From assembly GCA_041389495.1 (NCBI GenBank), contig JAWKRT010000002.1, positions 186,001 to 250,000 of the forward strand: a stretch of 64,000 bases of DNA, in the 5' to 3' direction. Origin of the DNA: Myxococcota bacterium. Lineage in GTDB: Bacteria > Myxococcota_A > UBA9160 > UBA4427. Shown piece by piece: positions 7,637 to 16,558 of this stretch (position 1 is its first letter; each line of letters begins with the position of its first letter). Both the position numbers and the translations under genes were made by a program. Below the pieces are notes generated by a model, which was not told the origin of the DNA, did not search any database, and saw only the letters and a list, made by a program, of their open reading frames with translations.

Positions 7637-8113
7637 TCAGCGCGCGCCGACCGGGATCTCCAGGTCGGCGAGCAGCTCCCGCTGCTCGACGGCGGGCAGC
7701 CCCTTCATGAAGCGGATCTCGTCCGCACCGAACGAGAGCCACCACGCGCTCCCCGCGACGCCGAGGCCGTACACGACGGGCGGCGTCTCGACGCCGGCGT
7801 TCGCCGCGTGGAGCTCGACCCAGTACGCGGGCTGCGGCGCGACGAGCCACGGCGCGCGCCAGTCCGACGACGAGAACGCCCAGCTCCCGAGCACGCGCGC
7901 GATCGTCTCGGGCGACTGGATCACCGCCGTGACCGCGCCGGCCGCATCGACGACGACGATCTCCGCGACGGCGTCCGCGGCGGGCGGGCGCGGCGAACGG
8001 CGCGGCAGCTCGTTCGCGCAGGCGGCGACGAAGGCGGCCGCGACGATCAGCGCCGCGGCCACGTCGGTGCGGCGCGCGCTGCGCGCGCGTGCGGAGTGCG
8101 ATCGCTCGATCAT
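7637..8113 (-). CDS. Hypothetical lipoprotein
   Basis: 158 residues with a basic N terminus, a hydrophobic segment and a lipobox FVAAC near residue 32, so the mature protein is probably lipid-anchored at the cell envelope. The mature part is mixed alpha/beta, with PETIARVLGSW and YWVELHAAN segments and a C-terminal FMKGLPAVEQRELLADL. I do not recognise a family. The start ATG 8113 has a good Shine-Dalgarno (GGGAGGT) six bases upstream. It lies downstream of the metallophosphoesterase on the same strand (63 bases). Confidence 0.65.
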   Translation of the reverse strand: MIERSHSARARSARRTDVAAALIVAAAFVAACANELPRRSPRPPAADAVAEIVVVDAAGAVTAVIQSPETIARVLGSWAFSSSDWRAPWLVAPQPAYWVELHAANAGVETPPVVYGLGVAGSAWWLSFGADEIRFMKGLPAVEQRELLADLEIPVGAR

Positions 8114-8176
8114 CTGGACCTCCCGGGCCGCGGGCTGCGGCGCGCGGACTCTACGCCCGCGCGCGGTGCCGCGCGA

Positions 8177-9484
8177 CTAACGAATGAGCTCGAGCACCGA
8201 GGCCTCGCCCGGCACGCCCACCCGCAGCGGGAACCCGTAGAAGCCCGTGCCGCGGTGGACGTAGAGCCGCGCGCGTCCGCGCGCGAACAGCCCGTGGTCG
8301 GGCATGCGCGTTCCGAACATCGAGAGCACCGTCCAGTCGAGGCCGAGGCTCACGAGCCCGACCTGTCCGCCGTGCGTGTGCCCCGACAGGACGAGGTCGA
8401 CGTCGTCGTCGGGCAGGTGGTGGAAGGCGCTCGGATCGTGGAGGAGCAGGAGGCGCAGGTGCCCGTCGAGGCGCGGGTGCGCGCGCAGCAGCTCGCGCAG
8501 GTGGGCGTCGCGGTCCCGCCGCACGAAGTCGGCGCCGACGATCTGCACGGGGCCGGCCTCCGTGCCCGCGACGGTCGCCGCGTCGACCAGCAGCTCGACG
8601 CCGTTGGCCGCGAGCGCGGCGCGCACCTCGTCGGGTGCTTCGTGGTCGTGGTTCCCGAACACGGCATAACAACGGTCGGGCACGCGGCGCAGGGGCGCGA
8701 GCGCGCGTTCGAGCGCGCCGGGCGTCGCGTTGCTCTCCATCGTGAGGAAGTCGCCCGTGAGCAGGACGAGGTCGGGGTCGCGATCCACGAGCCGGTCGAC
8801 GAGCGCCGCGAGGCGCGAGACGGGCTGCCAGGGGCCGAGATGCGGGTCGGTGATCTGCACGATGCGGAGCGGGCGCTCCGCGAGCGGCGCCGGCGCGCGC
8901 CCGCGGTGGCGCTCGACGGGCACGCGCGTCAGCCGCTCCGGGTCGTCGTCGCCGAGCCGCACGCGCACGACCTCGTGCACGGGCCGCGCACTCGTCGCGA
9001 GCGCGACGAGGCCGATCGCGTAGGGCGCGACGTCGAGGGGGCGCAGGGCCGCGAGCAGTGGCTCCGTGTCGAAGCCGCCGAGGCCGAGCAGCCAGAGCGG
9101 CCCGCGGACGGCGAGCAGCGCGAGCAGCCAGAACGTCGCGAGAAAGCTCGCCGCGACGAAGGCCTGGCCGGGCACGGACACGAGGCGGCGGAAGAGCTCG
9201 CCGCGCAGGCGCGCCCGCACGAGGTGCGCGTAGTGGACGCCGGTGGCCGCGATCGCGGCGGCGGAGGCGAGGTCGACCCACGGCAGGGCGGCGGGGCCGA
9301 CCCATCCGGGCAGGCGGAGGTGGACGGCGAGCGCGCCCGCGAGCGAGATCCCGAACGTGACCGTGCTGAAGACCGCGAAGCTGCGCCCGCGCTGCACGGC
9401 CGCGTAGAGCGGAACGAGCAGCCAGGTGGCGGCCGCGAGGAGCGGGAACGCCCAGCGCAGCAGGTGCGGAAGCGGATCGGGCAT
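8177..9484 (-). CDS. Membrane-anchored metallophosphoesterase (YkuE/YaeI-like)
   Basis: 435 residues. The N-terminal ~150 residues contain four to five hydrophobic segments. The catalytic domain follows with the calcineurin-like dimetal motifs in order: ITDPHLG (D-x-H), LLTGDFL (GD), VFGNHDHE (GNHD), LLLLHDPSAF and LSGHTHGGQVG (GHxH). This is the arrangement of YaeI/YkuE phosphoesterases, some of which hydrolyse UDP-2,3-diacylglucosamine or other phosphodiesters. The substrate is unknown here. The start ATG 9484 follows GAGGAGAG. A PEP-CTERM gene is divergent across a 168-base spacer with two palindromes. Confidence 0.88.
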   Translation of the reverse strand: MPDPLPHLLRWAFPLLAAATWLLVPLYAAVQRGRSFAVFSTVTFGISLAGALAVHLRLPGWVGPAALPWVDLASAAAIAATGVHYAHLVRARLRGELFRRLVSVPGQAFVAASFLATFWLLALLAVRGPLWLLGLGGFDTEPLLAALRPLDVAPYAIGLVALATSARPVHEVVRVRLGDDDPERLTRVPVERHRGRAPAPLAERPLRIVQITDPHLGPWQPVSRLAALVDRLVDRDPDLVLLTGDFLTMESNATPGALERALAPLRRVPDRCYAVFGNHDHEAPDEVRAALAANGVELLVDAATVAGTEAGPVQIVGADFVRRDRDAHLRELLRAHPRLDGHLRLLLLHDPSAFHHLPDDDVDLVLSGHTHGGQVGLVSLGLDWTVLSMFGTRMPDHGLFARGRARLYVHRGTGFYGFPLRVGVPGEASVLELIR

Positions 9485-9530
9485 CGGGGTGGCGGCTCTC
9501 CTCGAGCGGGGGCGCGTTCGGGATTTCTAC

Positions 9531-9557
9531 ATGAAGCCTTCATTATCTCTTGAGATA
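9531..9557. promoter_or_regulatory. Two adjacent perfect palindromes in the divergent spacer
   Basis: ATGAAG-C-CTTCAT (9531-9543) is followed directly by TATCTC-TT-GAGATA (9544-9557) in the only AT-rich patch of this spacer. The minus strand shows a good -10, GATAAT (rc of 9542-9547), for the metallophosphoesterase. A repressor bound here would cover that promoter. Inverted repeats of this size are typical operators; the regulator is unknown. Confidence 0.45.
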
Positions 9558-9590
9558 GTCGGGACGCTGTGCCACGCTCGCGCGCGTTTT

Positions 9591-9638
9591 GAGGGGTTTT
9601 ATCCCCTCGCTCGGTGCGCTTCGCACCGGCTCCATCCA
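9591..9638 (+). promoter_or_regulatory. Two hairpins in the PEP-CTERM gene leader
   Basis: GAGGGG-TTTTAT-CCCCTC starts at 9591. It is followed by CGGTGCG-CTT-CGCACCG ending near 9638, just before the Shine-Dalgarno GAGGACA (9641). Both stems are perfect. They could be a terminator/attenuator pair or simple leader structure. Confidence 0.35.
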
Positions 9639-9652
9639 GTGAGGACAGGCGG

Positions 9653-10321
9653 ATGCGGATGCGGCTCTCGATGCTCTCGGTGCTCTTCGCGTTCTCGGTG
9701 GCGAGCCCGGCGCTCGCGGTCTCGACCTTCCACAGCTCGGCGAGCTTCCTCGGCGCGCTCTCCACGTACGTCGTCGAGGACTTCGAGGACGAGGCGCTCG
9801 TCGGCACGCCGAACTCGGGCGGCGTCTCGAGCCTCGTGCTGAGCGACTTCACCGTCACGTCGAGCAAGCCGGCGCTGAAGATCCTCGGCGCGCCGGCGTT
9901 CGGCAACCACAACACGACGCCGGGCGGGAGCCAGTACCTCTCGGCCGACACCGACCTCGGCTTCGTCGCCGCGTCGGTCGGCGTCTCGGCCTTTCCGGGC
10001 CCGGTGAACGCGGTCGGCTTCGAGCTGATCGACTTCGACCTGATGCCGGCGGTCGTGACCGTGAACGGCCACTCCTACTGGGTGAAGCCGACCGGCGACG
10101 GAGGCTCGCGCTTCTTCGGCGTGATCGCGGACGCGCCCATCACGTCGCTGCGCATCGGGCCGCTCGGCCTCGACAGCCACTGGAGCATCGACGACCTGGT
10201 GCTCGGGAGCACGCGTCGCCTGATGCCGGCGGTGCCGGAACCGAGCGCGGCGCTCGTGTTCGGAATCGGCTCGGTGTTCGCGGCCACGGCGACGCGGCGC
10301 CGCCGCATCGCGCGCGCCTGA
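9653..10321 (+). CDS. PEP-CTERM sorting-domain exported protein
   Basis: 222 residues with a signal peptide (SMLSVLFAFSVASPALA, cleavage after ALA). The beta-rich extracytoplasmic domain contains VVEDFEDEAL and FTVTSSKPALKILG, and the C-terminal sorting signal is VPEPSAALVFGIGSV followed by a basic tail. PEP-CTERM proteins are processed by an EpsH-family exosortase at the inner membrane and usually go to the exopolysaccharide/outer surface. The exosortase is not in this window. The central domain resembles the lectin-like FEDEAL beta-sandwich of many PEP-CTERM proteins. The start is ATG 9653 after GAGGACA; the upstream in-frame ATG at 9614 lies within a hairpin. Confidence 0.85.
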   Translation: MRMRLSMLSVLFAFSVASPALAVSTFHSSASFLGALSTYVVEDFEDEALVGTPNSGGVSSLVLSDFTVTSSKPALKILGAPAFGNHNTTPGGSQYLSADTDLGFVAASVGVSAFPGPVNAVGFELIDFDLMPAVVTVNGHSYWVKPTGDGGSRFFGVIADAPITSLRIGPLGLDSHWSIDDLVLGSTRRLMPAVPEPSAALVFGIGSVFAATATRRRRIARA

Positions 10322-10370
10322 CGCGCGCCGCGCCCACGCCGCTCGCGGCGTGCGCGCGAGCGGAGTACGA

Positions 10371-10405
10371 GACGGGGCGGGTCGCCGTGCGGCGCCCGCC
10401 CCGTC
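10371..10405. terminator. Bidirectional hairpin terminator
   Basis: GACGGGGCGGG (10371-10381) pairs perfectly with CCCGCCCCGTC (10395-10405), and the loop contains a further CGCCG/CGGCG stem. It lies between convergent genes (PEP-CTERM protein and ahcY), so it can end transcripts from both sides. There is no long T tract. Confidence 0.65.
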
Positions 10406-10429
10406 GTGTTCCGGCGATCCGACCGCTCG

Positions 10430-11875
<1,446 letters not shown>

Positions 11876-12010
11876 GGTCGTCCTTCCTTCGCGGTTGGGT
11901 TCGGGTCGTGATCCGGGCCCGGTCGGCCGCGGCGCACGCGCGGCGAGTTCAGTCGGTCGTCGGGGCATCGCGCGGGCCGGCGAGCGCCGCGCGCATCGGG
12001 TCGACGGACG

Positions 12011-12076
12011 TATATCTGGATATCCGGATGGGCTGATACAGCGCGGGAGTAAAGCTCGCGGCCCGCAATGCGTCAA
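12011..12076 (-). promoter_or_regulatory. ahcY promoter with overlapping-downstream operator
   Basis: Reading the minus strand: -35 TTGACG (12076-12071), 17-base spacer, -10 TTTACT (12053-12048), predicted start near 12041. Just downstream, 12011-12029 contains ATATC-TG-GATAT and the overlapping palindrome ATCCGGAT. An inverted repeat in the early transcribed region is a classical repressor operator. ArsR-type regulators that respond to S-adenosylhomocysteine (SahR) are known for ahcY genes; assignment to that family is inference. The leader to ATG 11875 is about 165 bases. I did not find the conserved core of the SAH riboswitch in it. Confidence 0.65.
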
Positions 12077-12191
12077 GCGCCCGAACGCGGGCGATCGCGG
12101 TCCGAGAGCGATCGGGGACGTCCGCTCCCGACACCGGACCCTGACTCCGTGGGCCGGCCGACGGCGGCCGCGATCGGCCCCCGCGAGGTGG

Positions 12192-12806
12192 TCAGCCGAG
12201 GAGCTGGACGGCCACGGCCGCGGCGCCGGCTGCGACCGCGAGCCCGCCGAGCACCGCGGCGAAGCTCGCGACCCGCGCGGCGCGGCGCGCCGCGGCGGCC
12301 GCCTCGAGGGCCGCATCGCGGGCCTCCGTCGTCCGCTCGCCGAGGTCCTGCAGCGACTCGAGCTGCTCCTCGACCTCCCAGAGCCGGGCCAGCCGCTCGT
12401 CGAGTCGCTCCTCGTTGCGCGCGAGCGCGTTCTCGATCGACTCGAGGCGCAGCGTGATCCCGTCGAGCCGGGCTCGGACGACGTCGGGCGCGCCGGCGGC
12501 GGGAGTCGTGTCCTGTGTGCGGCCGCCGAGGCCGAGCCGGCGCCAGAAGGAGGTGCGGGTGCGCCGCTCGCCCACCGGGACGGGAAGCGCGCGCGCCGGG
12601 CCGGTGCTCGTCAGCGCAGCGGGCGTCGTCGCCGCCGCGTCGGCCGGCGCGCCCGCGGCGGTGGGGGCGGGCGCGGCAGCGGACGCCGCGCCTCTCGCCG
12701 TGGCGGCGGCGTCGGCGCCCGTCGCGGTTTCCCCGTCGTGCGCGCGCTCGCGGTCGGCCGCGGTGGTGCTCGTGGTCTCCCGCGCGGGTTCGTGCAGCGA
12801 TTCCAT
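12192..12806 (-). CDS. Coiled-coil protein with C-terminal membrane helix (unknown function)
   Basis: 204 residues. About 75 residues of low-complexity Ala/Thr/Pro-rich sequence lead into a segment FWRRLGLGG. A coiled coil follows (about 105-165: IENALARNEERLDERLARLWEVEEQLESLQDL), then a hydrophobic helix at the C terminus (FAAVLGGLAVAAGAAAVAVQ). It is probably a tail-anchored inner-membrane protein with its coiled coil in the cytoplasm. No family is recognised. I chose ATG 12806. A minus-strand TACGTT (rc of 12873-12878) could be its -10. Confidence 0.6.
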   Translation of the reverse strand: MESLHEPARETTSTTAADRERAHDGETATGADAAATARGAASAAAPAPTAAGAPADAAATTPAALTSTGPARALPVPVGERRTRTSFWRRLGLGGRTQDTTPAAGAPDVVRARLDGITLRLESIENALARNEERLDERLARLWEVEEQLESLQDLGERTTEARDAALEAAAAARRAARVASFAAVLGGLAVAAGAAAVAVQLLG

Positions 12807-12872
12807 CTCCGGGGCGCTCCTTCTCGCTCGGGTGGGTGTGCGCCTCCGGTGGGCGCGCGGCTCGCGCGCTGC

Positions 12873-12878
12873 AACGTA
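12873..12878 (-). promoter_or_regulatory. -10-like TACGTT for the coiled-coil gene
   Basis: The minus strand reads TACGTTGC about 66 bases before ATG 12806. The ten-base context GCAACGTAGC is identical at 51174-51183, in front of pyrC, which supports a shared promoter core element. Confidence 0.35.
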
Positions 12879-12926
12879 GCAGTCGACCGCGCGGCGGCGG
12901 CGCCGCCGCCGCGCCGACCCGGCTGG

Positions 12927-12932
12927 TACGAT
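12927..12932 (+). promoter_or_regulatory. -10 hexamer TACGAT setting a leaderless GTG start
   Basis: TACGAT overlaps the ATG at 12931 and is followed seven bases later by the in-frame GTG at 12940. Since a -10 element is not transcribed, translation should start at the GTG, as in other leaderless genes here. Confidence 0.5.
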
Positions 12933-12939
12933 GCGCGCC

Positions 12940-13671
12940 GTGCAACGCAAGATCCCGCTCGAAGGCTGCTTCAACTTCCGCGATCTCGGCGGCTACCCGA
13001 CGCGCGACGGGCGTCGCGTCCGATGGCGGCGCCTCTTCCGCAGCGACGGCTTGCAGCTGCTCACCGATGCGGACGTCGCGCACCTCCGCGACGACCTGCG
13101 CCTCGCATCGATCGTCGATCTCCGGTCGACGGCCGAGCTCGAGCAGGACGGTCGCGGCCGGCTCGCGGGGACCGACATGCGGTTCCACCACGTGCCCTTC
13201 TTCGACGGGCCGCGCTCCGCCCAGCGCCCGCCCCCCGAGCAGACGCTCGCCGACCTCTACCTCGGGATGATCGAGCGCGCGGGTGCGCCGATCGCGCGCG
13301 CGATCTCCGTGCTCGCCGAGACCCCGCCCGACCGCGCCGCCGTGTACCACTGCGCCGCGGGCAAGGACCGCACGGGCGTCCTCTCCGCCCTCCTGCTCTC
13401 GCTGCTCGGCGTCGACGACGAGCTCATCGTCGCCGACTACGCGCTCTCGCAGGAGAGCATGGACGACGTGATCGCGCGGCTCGAGTCCTTGCGCGGGTAC
13501 GAGGACATCTGGAAGGAGCTCCCGCCCGACACGATGCACGCGCATCCCGACACCATGCGCCGCCTGCTCACCGCGCTCGACGAGCGCTGGGGCGGAGCGG
13601 CCGGCCTCGCGAAGTCGATCGGTGTCGCGCCGCGCGCGCTCGACGCCCTGCGCGAGCACGGGCTCGAGTGA
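12940..13671 (+). CDS. Protein tyrosine/serine phosphatase (Y_phosphatase3 type)
   Basis: 243 residues of the atypical bacterial tyrosine-phosphatase family (Pfam Y_phosphatase3; relatives include Listeria LipA and mycobacterial PtpB). The N-terminal FNFRDLGGYPT is the family signature, followed by FRSDGL and IVDLRSTAELE. The P-loop is HCAAGKDRTGV (C-x5-R) with the catalytic Cys at about 139. In this family such enzymes dephosphorylate phosphotyrosine and sometimes phosphoinositides. A start at ATG 12931 is possible, but the -10 hexamer overlaps that codon and favours GTG 12940. It is convergent with hslO. Confidence 0.88.
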   Translation: MQRKIPLEGCFNFRDLGGYPTRDGRRVRWRRLFRSDGLQLLTDADVAHLRDDLRLASIVDLRSTAELEQDGRGRLAGTDMRFHHVPFFDGPRSAQRPPPEQTLADLYLGMIERAGAPIARAISVLAETPPDRAAVYHCAAGKDRTGVLSALLLSLLGVDDELIVADYALSQESMDDVIARLESLRGYEDIWKELPPDTMHAHPDTMRRLLTALDERWGGAAGLAKSIGVAPRALDALREHGLE

Positions 13672-13684
13672 GCGCCGGGCGCGC

Positions 13685-14608
13685 CTAACGAGCCCCCACG
13701 CGCTCGCGCGCCGCTTCGCGGACGGCCTCGGGCGCGAGCTGGTAGGCGACGCCGCAGAACTGGCACTCGACCTCCTGCCCCTCGCCGCGTCGCACCATCT
13801 CGCGCAGCTCCTCGGGGTCGAGGAGCCGCAGCGCGCCGATGGCGCGCTGCTCGTCGCACGGGCAGTGGAAGCGCGGCGTCGCGCGCGTGCGCGCACCGAG
13901 CTGGACGTCGCCCGCGAGCCGGTCGAGCAGCGCATCCGCGTCGAGCCCGTCGCGCGCGACGAGCGCCGCCGCGTGGGGCAACGCCTTGATGTTGGCCTCG
14001 AGCTCGGCGAGGACACCGTCGTCGGCTCCCGGCAGCGCCTGTACCAGGAAGGCCGCAGCGCCGACGACCGCACTGCCCTCCCCGTGCTCGACGGAGAGGC
14101 CCATCGCCGAAGGCGCCTGCTCGCTCTCGAGCAGGTAGCGCGTCAGGTCCTTCGCGATATCGCGCATCGTCATCGGGACGTAGCCGGAGTACGGCTCGCG
14201 CCAGCGCGGGTGGAAGCGGACGACCGCGAGAATGCCCGTGCCCACGGCGTCGGCCAGGTCGGGCCGGCCGTCCTCGCGCGTGCGTCCCTCGGCGCGTCGG
14301 TGTGCGACCGTGCCGCGCACGTCGAGCTCGGCCGTCGCGATCGCCGTGACCGTTCCGAGCGGGCCCTTCCCGCGCAGCTGCAGCTGCACGCTCTCGCCGG
14401 ACTTCTTGCTCGCGGCCATGAGGAGCGCGGCCATCAGCGCGCGTCCGAGTGCGCCGGCGGCCGCGGCCGACGTCGGTGCGGTCGCGACCGCCGTCCGGAC
14501 GAGCCCCGTCGCGGTCAGCGCCATCGCGCTCGCGCTCCCGTCCGCCGTGCTCGCCCGCACGAGGACGTCGACGACGGGCGGCGGCAGCGCGGGCTCGTTC
14601 GACGACAT
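13685..14608 (-). CDS. hslO: Redox-regulated chaperone Hsp33
   Basis: Hsp33 is a cytosolic holdase switched on when its zinc cysteines are oxidised during bleach or peroxide stress. The 307 residues fit. The C-terminal zinc switch is present as FHCPCDEQRA and VECQFCGVAY (C-x-C ... C-x2-C), and the N-terminal domain carries TAAAAGALGRALMAALLM and SVQLQLRGKGPLGT. A leaderless promoter (TATGGT, eight bases before ATG 14608) fixes the start. Upstream on the same strand is rmuC (64 bases), so read-through is also possible. Confidence 0.94.
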   Translation of the reverse strand: MSSNEPALPPPVVDVLVRASTADGSASAMALTATGLVRTAVATAPTSAAAAGALGRALMAALLMAASKKSGESVQLQLRGKGPLGTVTAIATAELDVRGTVAHRRAEGRTREDGRPDLADAVGTGILAVVRFHPRWREPYSGYVPMTMRDIAKDLTRYLLESEQAPSAMGLSVEHGEGSAVVGAAAFLVQALPGADDGVLAELEANIKALPHAAALVARDGLDADALLDRLAGDVQLGARTRATPRFHCPCDEQRAIGALRLLDPEELREMVRRGEGQEVECQFCGVAYQLAPEAVREAARERVGAR

Positions 14609-14616
14609 CGCGGCGC

Positions 14617-14622
14617 ACCATA
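14617..14622 (-). promoter_or_regulatory. -10 hexamer TATGGT of leaderless hslO promoter
   Basis: On the minus strand TATGGT is followed by GCGCCGCG and the ATG at 14608, the recurring TAnnnT-GCGCG-start arrangement. No good -35 is seen. Confidence 0.45.
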
Positions 14623-14672
14623 GCTCGCGCGTGGCGCCCGCCCGGCCACCTCCAGAAACGCGCGGCGCCCGA

Positions 14673-15977
14673 TCAGCCGTCGTCGCCGTCGTCGCTTCCG
14701 TCCTCGAGCACGCGGGCGGCCTCGCCGTCGGGCAGCTCCTCGACCCCGCGCAGCCGCCGCTCGATCGTGCGCGACCTGCTCGACGCGACACCGATCGTGT
14801 TCGACGCCTCCTGCAGCTTCTTGTCGACCTTGTCGAGCAGGTCGCCGAACCGTCCGAACTCGGTCTTCACGGCGCCGAGCACGCGCCAGACCTCGGCCGA
14901 CCGCTTCTGGATCGCGAGCGTCCGGAAGCCCATCTGCAGGCTGTTCAGCAGCGCGAGCACCGTCGTCGGGCCGGCGACCACGACGCGGCACTCGCGCTGC
15001 AGGCGTTCCGCCAGGCCGGGGCGTCGCAGCACCTCCGCGTAGAGCCCTTCCGTAGGAAGGAACATCACGGCGAAGTCGGTCGTCGCGGGCGGGCACACGT
15101 ACTTGTCGCGAATCGTCCGCGCCTGCTGCAGCACGCGCTGCTCGAGCGCGCTCGCCGCGGCCTCGAGCTCCGGAGTGCTCGCGCGCTCCTGCGCGTCGAC
15201 GAGCCGCTCGTAGTCCTCCTGCGGGAACTTCGCGTCGAGCGGCAGCCAGACGGGCTCGCCGCCGTCGCCCTCGGCGCCCGGGAAGCGGATCGCGAAGTCG
15301 ACGCGCTCGGCGCTTCCGCGCCGGAGCTGGACCTCGCGCTCCCACTGCGCGGGCGCGAGCGTCTGGTCGAGCAGCGCCTCGAGCCGCGTCTCGCCGAACG
15401 TCCCGCGCGTCTTCACGTTGGTGAGGACCCGCTTCAGGTCGCCGACGCCGACGGCGAGCGACTGCATCTCGCCGAGGCCCTTGTGCACCGCCTCGAGGCG
15501 TTCGCTCACCTGCTGGAACGCCTCGCCGAGGCGCTTCTCGAGCGTGCCCTGCAGCTTCTCGTCCACGGTGGCGCGCATCTGCTCGAGCTTGCGCTCGTTC
15601 TCGCCGCGCAGCGCGTGGAGCTGCAGGTGGAGCGTGTCCTGGACGTCCTTCAGCTGCTTCTGGATGCCCTCGCTCGCACCGCGCAGCGCGCCGCCGACCT
15701 CCTCGCGCAGGTGGCGCGTGTGCGTGGCGACCTCCTCGCGGCTGCGGGCGAGCTCGTCGCGGACGCCGCGGTCGACGCGCGTCTGCAGCTGCGCCAACAC
15801 GTCGAGCCGCGCTTCGAGGCGCCGCGCGGCATCGCCGCGCGTCCGGAGTGCGACGACGACGAGCAGCGCTGCGCACGCGCCGACGAGCAGCGCGAGGAGC
15901 ACGAGCCCGGCCTCGAGCGCGCCGAGCGGATGCGTGCCGTCGAGCGCCGCCGCGAGCCGCGATGCGAGCTGGCCCAT
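14673..15977 (-). CDS. rmuC: DNA recombination protein RmuC
   Basis: 434 residues. An N-terminal transmembrane helix (about 20-45) is followed by a long coiled coil (about 50-190) and the nuclease-like RmuC domain (about 190-400). Signature stretches are VGDLKRVLTNVKTRGTFGE, LPLDAKFPQEDYERL, DFAVMFLPTEGLYAEVL and TVLALLNSLQMGF. In E. coli RmuC limits inversions at short inverted repeats. The C terminus is acidic. ATG 15977 follows GGAGGAAGCG. It is placed between folA (46 bases upstream) and hslO. Confidence 0.93.
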   Translation of the reverse strand: MGQLASRLAAALDGTHPLGALEAGLVLLALLVGACAALLVVVALRTRGDAARRLEARLDVLAQLQTRVDRGVRDELARSREEVATHTRHLREEVGGALRGASEGIQKQLKDVQDTLHLQLHALRGENERKLEQMRATVDEKLQGTLEKRLGEAFQQVSERLEAVHKGLGEMQSLAVGVGDLKRVLTNVKTRGTFGETRLEALLDQTLAPAQWEREVQLRRGSAERVDFAIRFPGAEGDGGEPVWLPLDAKFPQEDYERLVDAQERASTPELEAAASALEQRVLQQARTIRDKYVCPPATTDFAVMFLPTEGLYAEVLRRPGLAERLQRECRVVVAGPTTVLALLNSLQMGFRTLAIQKRSAEVWRVLGAVKTEFGRFGDLLDKVDKKLQEASNTIGVASSRSRTIERRLRGVEELPDGEAARVLEDGSDDGDDG

Positions 15978-16023
15978 TCGCTTCCTCCTCCGCCACCTTC
16001 GCGCGCGCTCGTGACAGCCCCGG

Positions 16024-16548
16024 TCACGCGCCGCGCCGCACCCACTCCTCGATCGCGAACGCGTGCTCGTTGCGCGCGTCGGCGGCGTGTGCGCCGACGG
16101 CGACGCGCTCGAAGCCCTCGGCGCGCGGGTCCCAGTCGGGGAAGTGCACGTCGCCCGCGACGTCCGCGTCGACGCGCGTGAGCCAGACGCGCGTCGCGAG
16201 AGGCAGCGCGAGCGCGTAGATCGCCGCACCCCCGGCGACGATCGGCGCGCGGTCGCCGAGCCCGTGGGCGAGCGCGATCGCCGCCTCGAGGCTCGACGCG
16301 CGCTCGACGCCCTCGGGCGCGAACGACGCGTCGCGCGTGAGGACGACGAGCGTGCGGCCGGGAAGCGGGCCGGGCAGCGACTCCCACGTGCGGCGCCCCA
16401 CGAGCAGGCAGTGGCCGAGCGTCGTCGCCTTGAAGTGCGCGAGGTCGGCCGAGAGCCGCCACGGCAGCCGGCCGTCGCGTCCGATCACGCGCCCGCGCGA
16501 CATCGCGACGATCAGGCCGAGCTCGTCGCGCGCACCGTCCTTCGCCAA
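16024..16548 (-). CDS. folA: Dihydrofolate reductase
   Basis: 174-residue NADPH-dependent DHFR that regenerates tetrahydrofolate consumed by ThyA. Motifs are LIVAMSRGRVIGRDGRLPWRL (conserved W and the DLAHFKATTLG that follows it), GRRTWESLPGPLPGRTLVVLTR and IVAGGAAIYALAL. The only start that leaves the first beta strand intact is TTG at 16548; the next ATG would delete it. The gene begins ten bases after the thyA stop, the classical thyA-folA pair. Confidence 0.95.
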   Translation of the reverse strand: MAKDGARDELGLIVAMSRGRVIGRDGRLPWRLSADLAHFKATTLGHCLLVGRRTWESLPGPLPGRTLVVLTRDASFAPEGVERASSLEAAIALAHGLGDRAPIVAGGAAIYALALPLATRVWLTRVDADVAGDVHFPDWDPRAEGFERVAVGAHAADARNEHAFAIEEWVRRGA

Positions 16549-16558
16549 CGGGCGGCGC

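Noticed and set aside
11876..12010. SAH riboswitch in the ahcY leader
   Set aside because: I looked for the conserved GAGGnGC...GC core on the minus strand and did not find it; a protein operator is a better fit.
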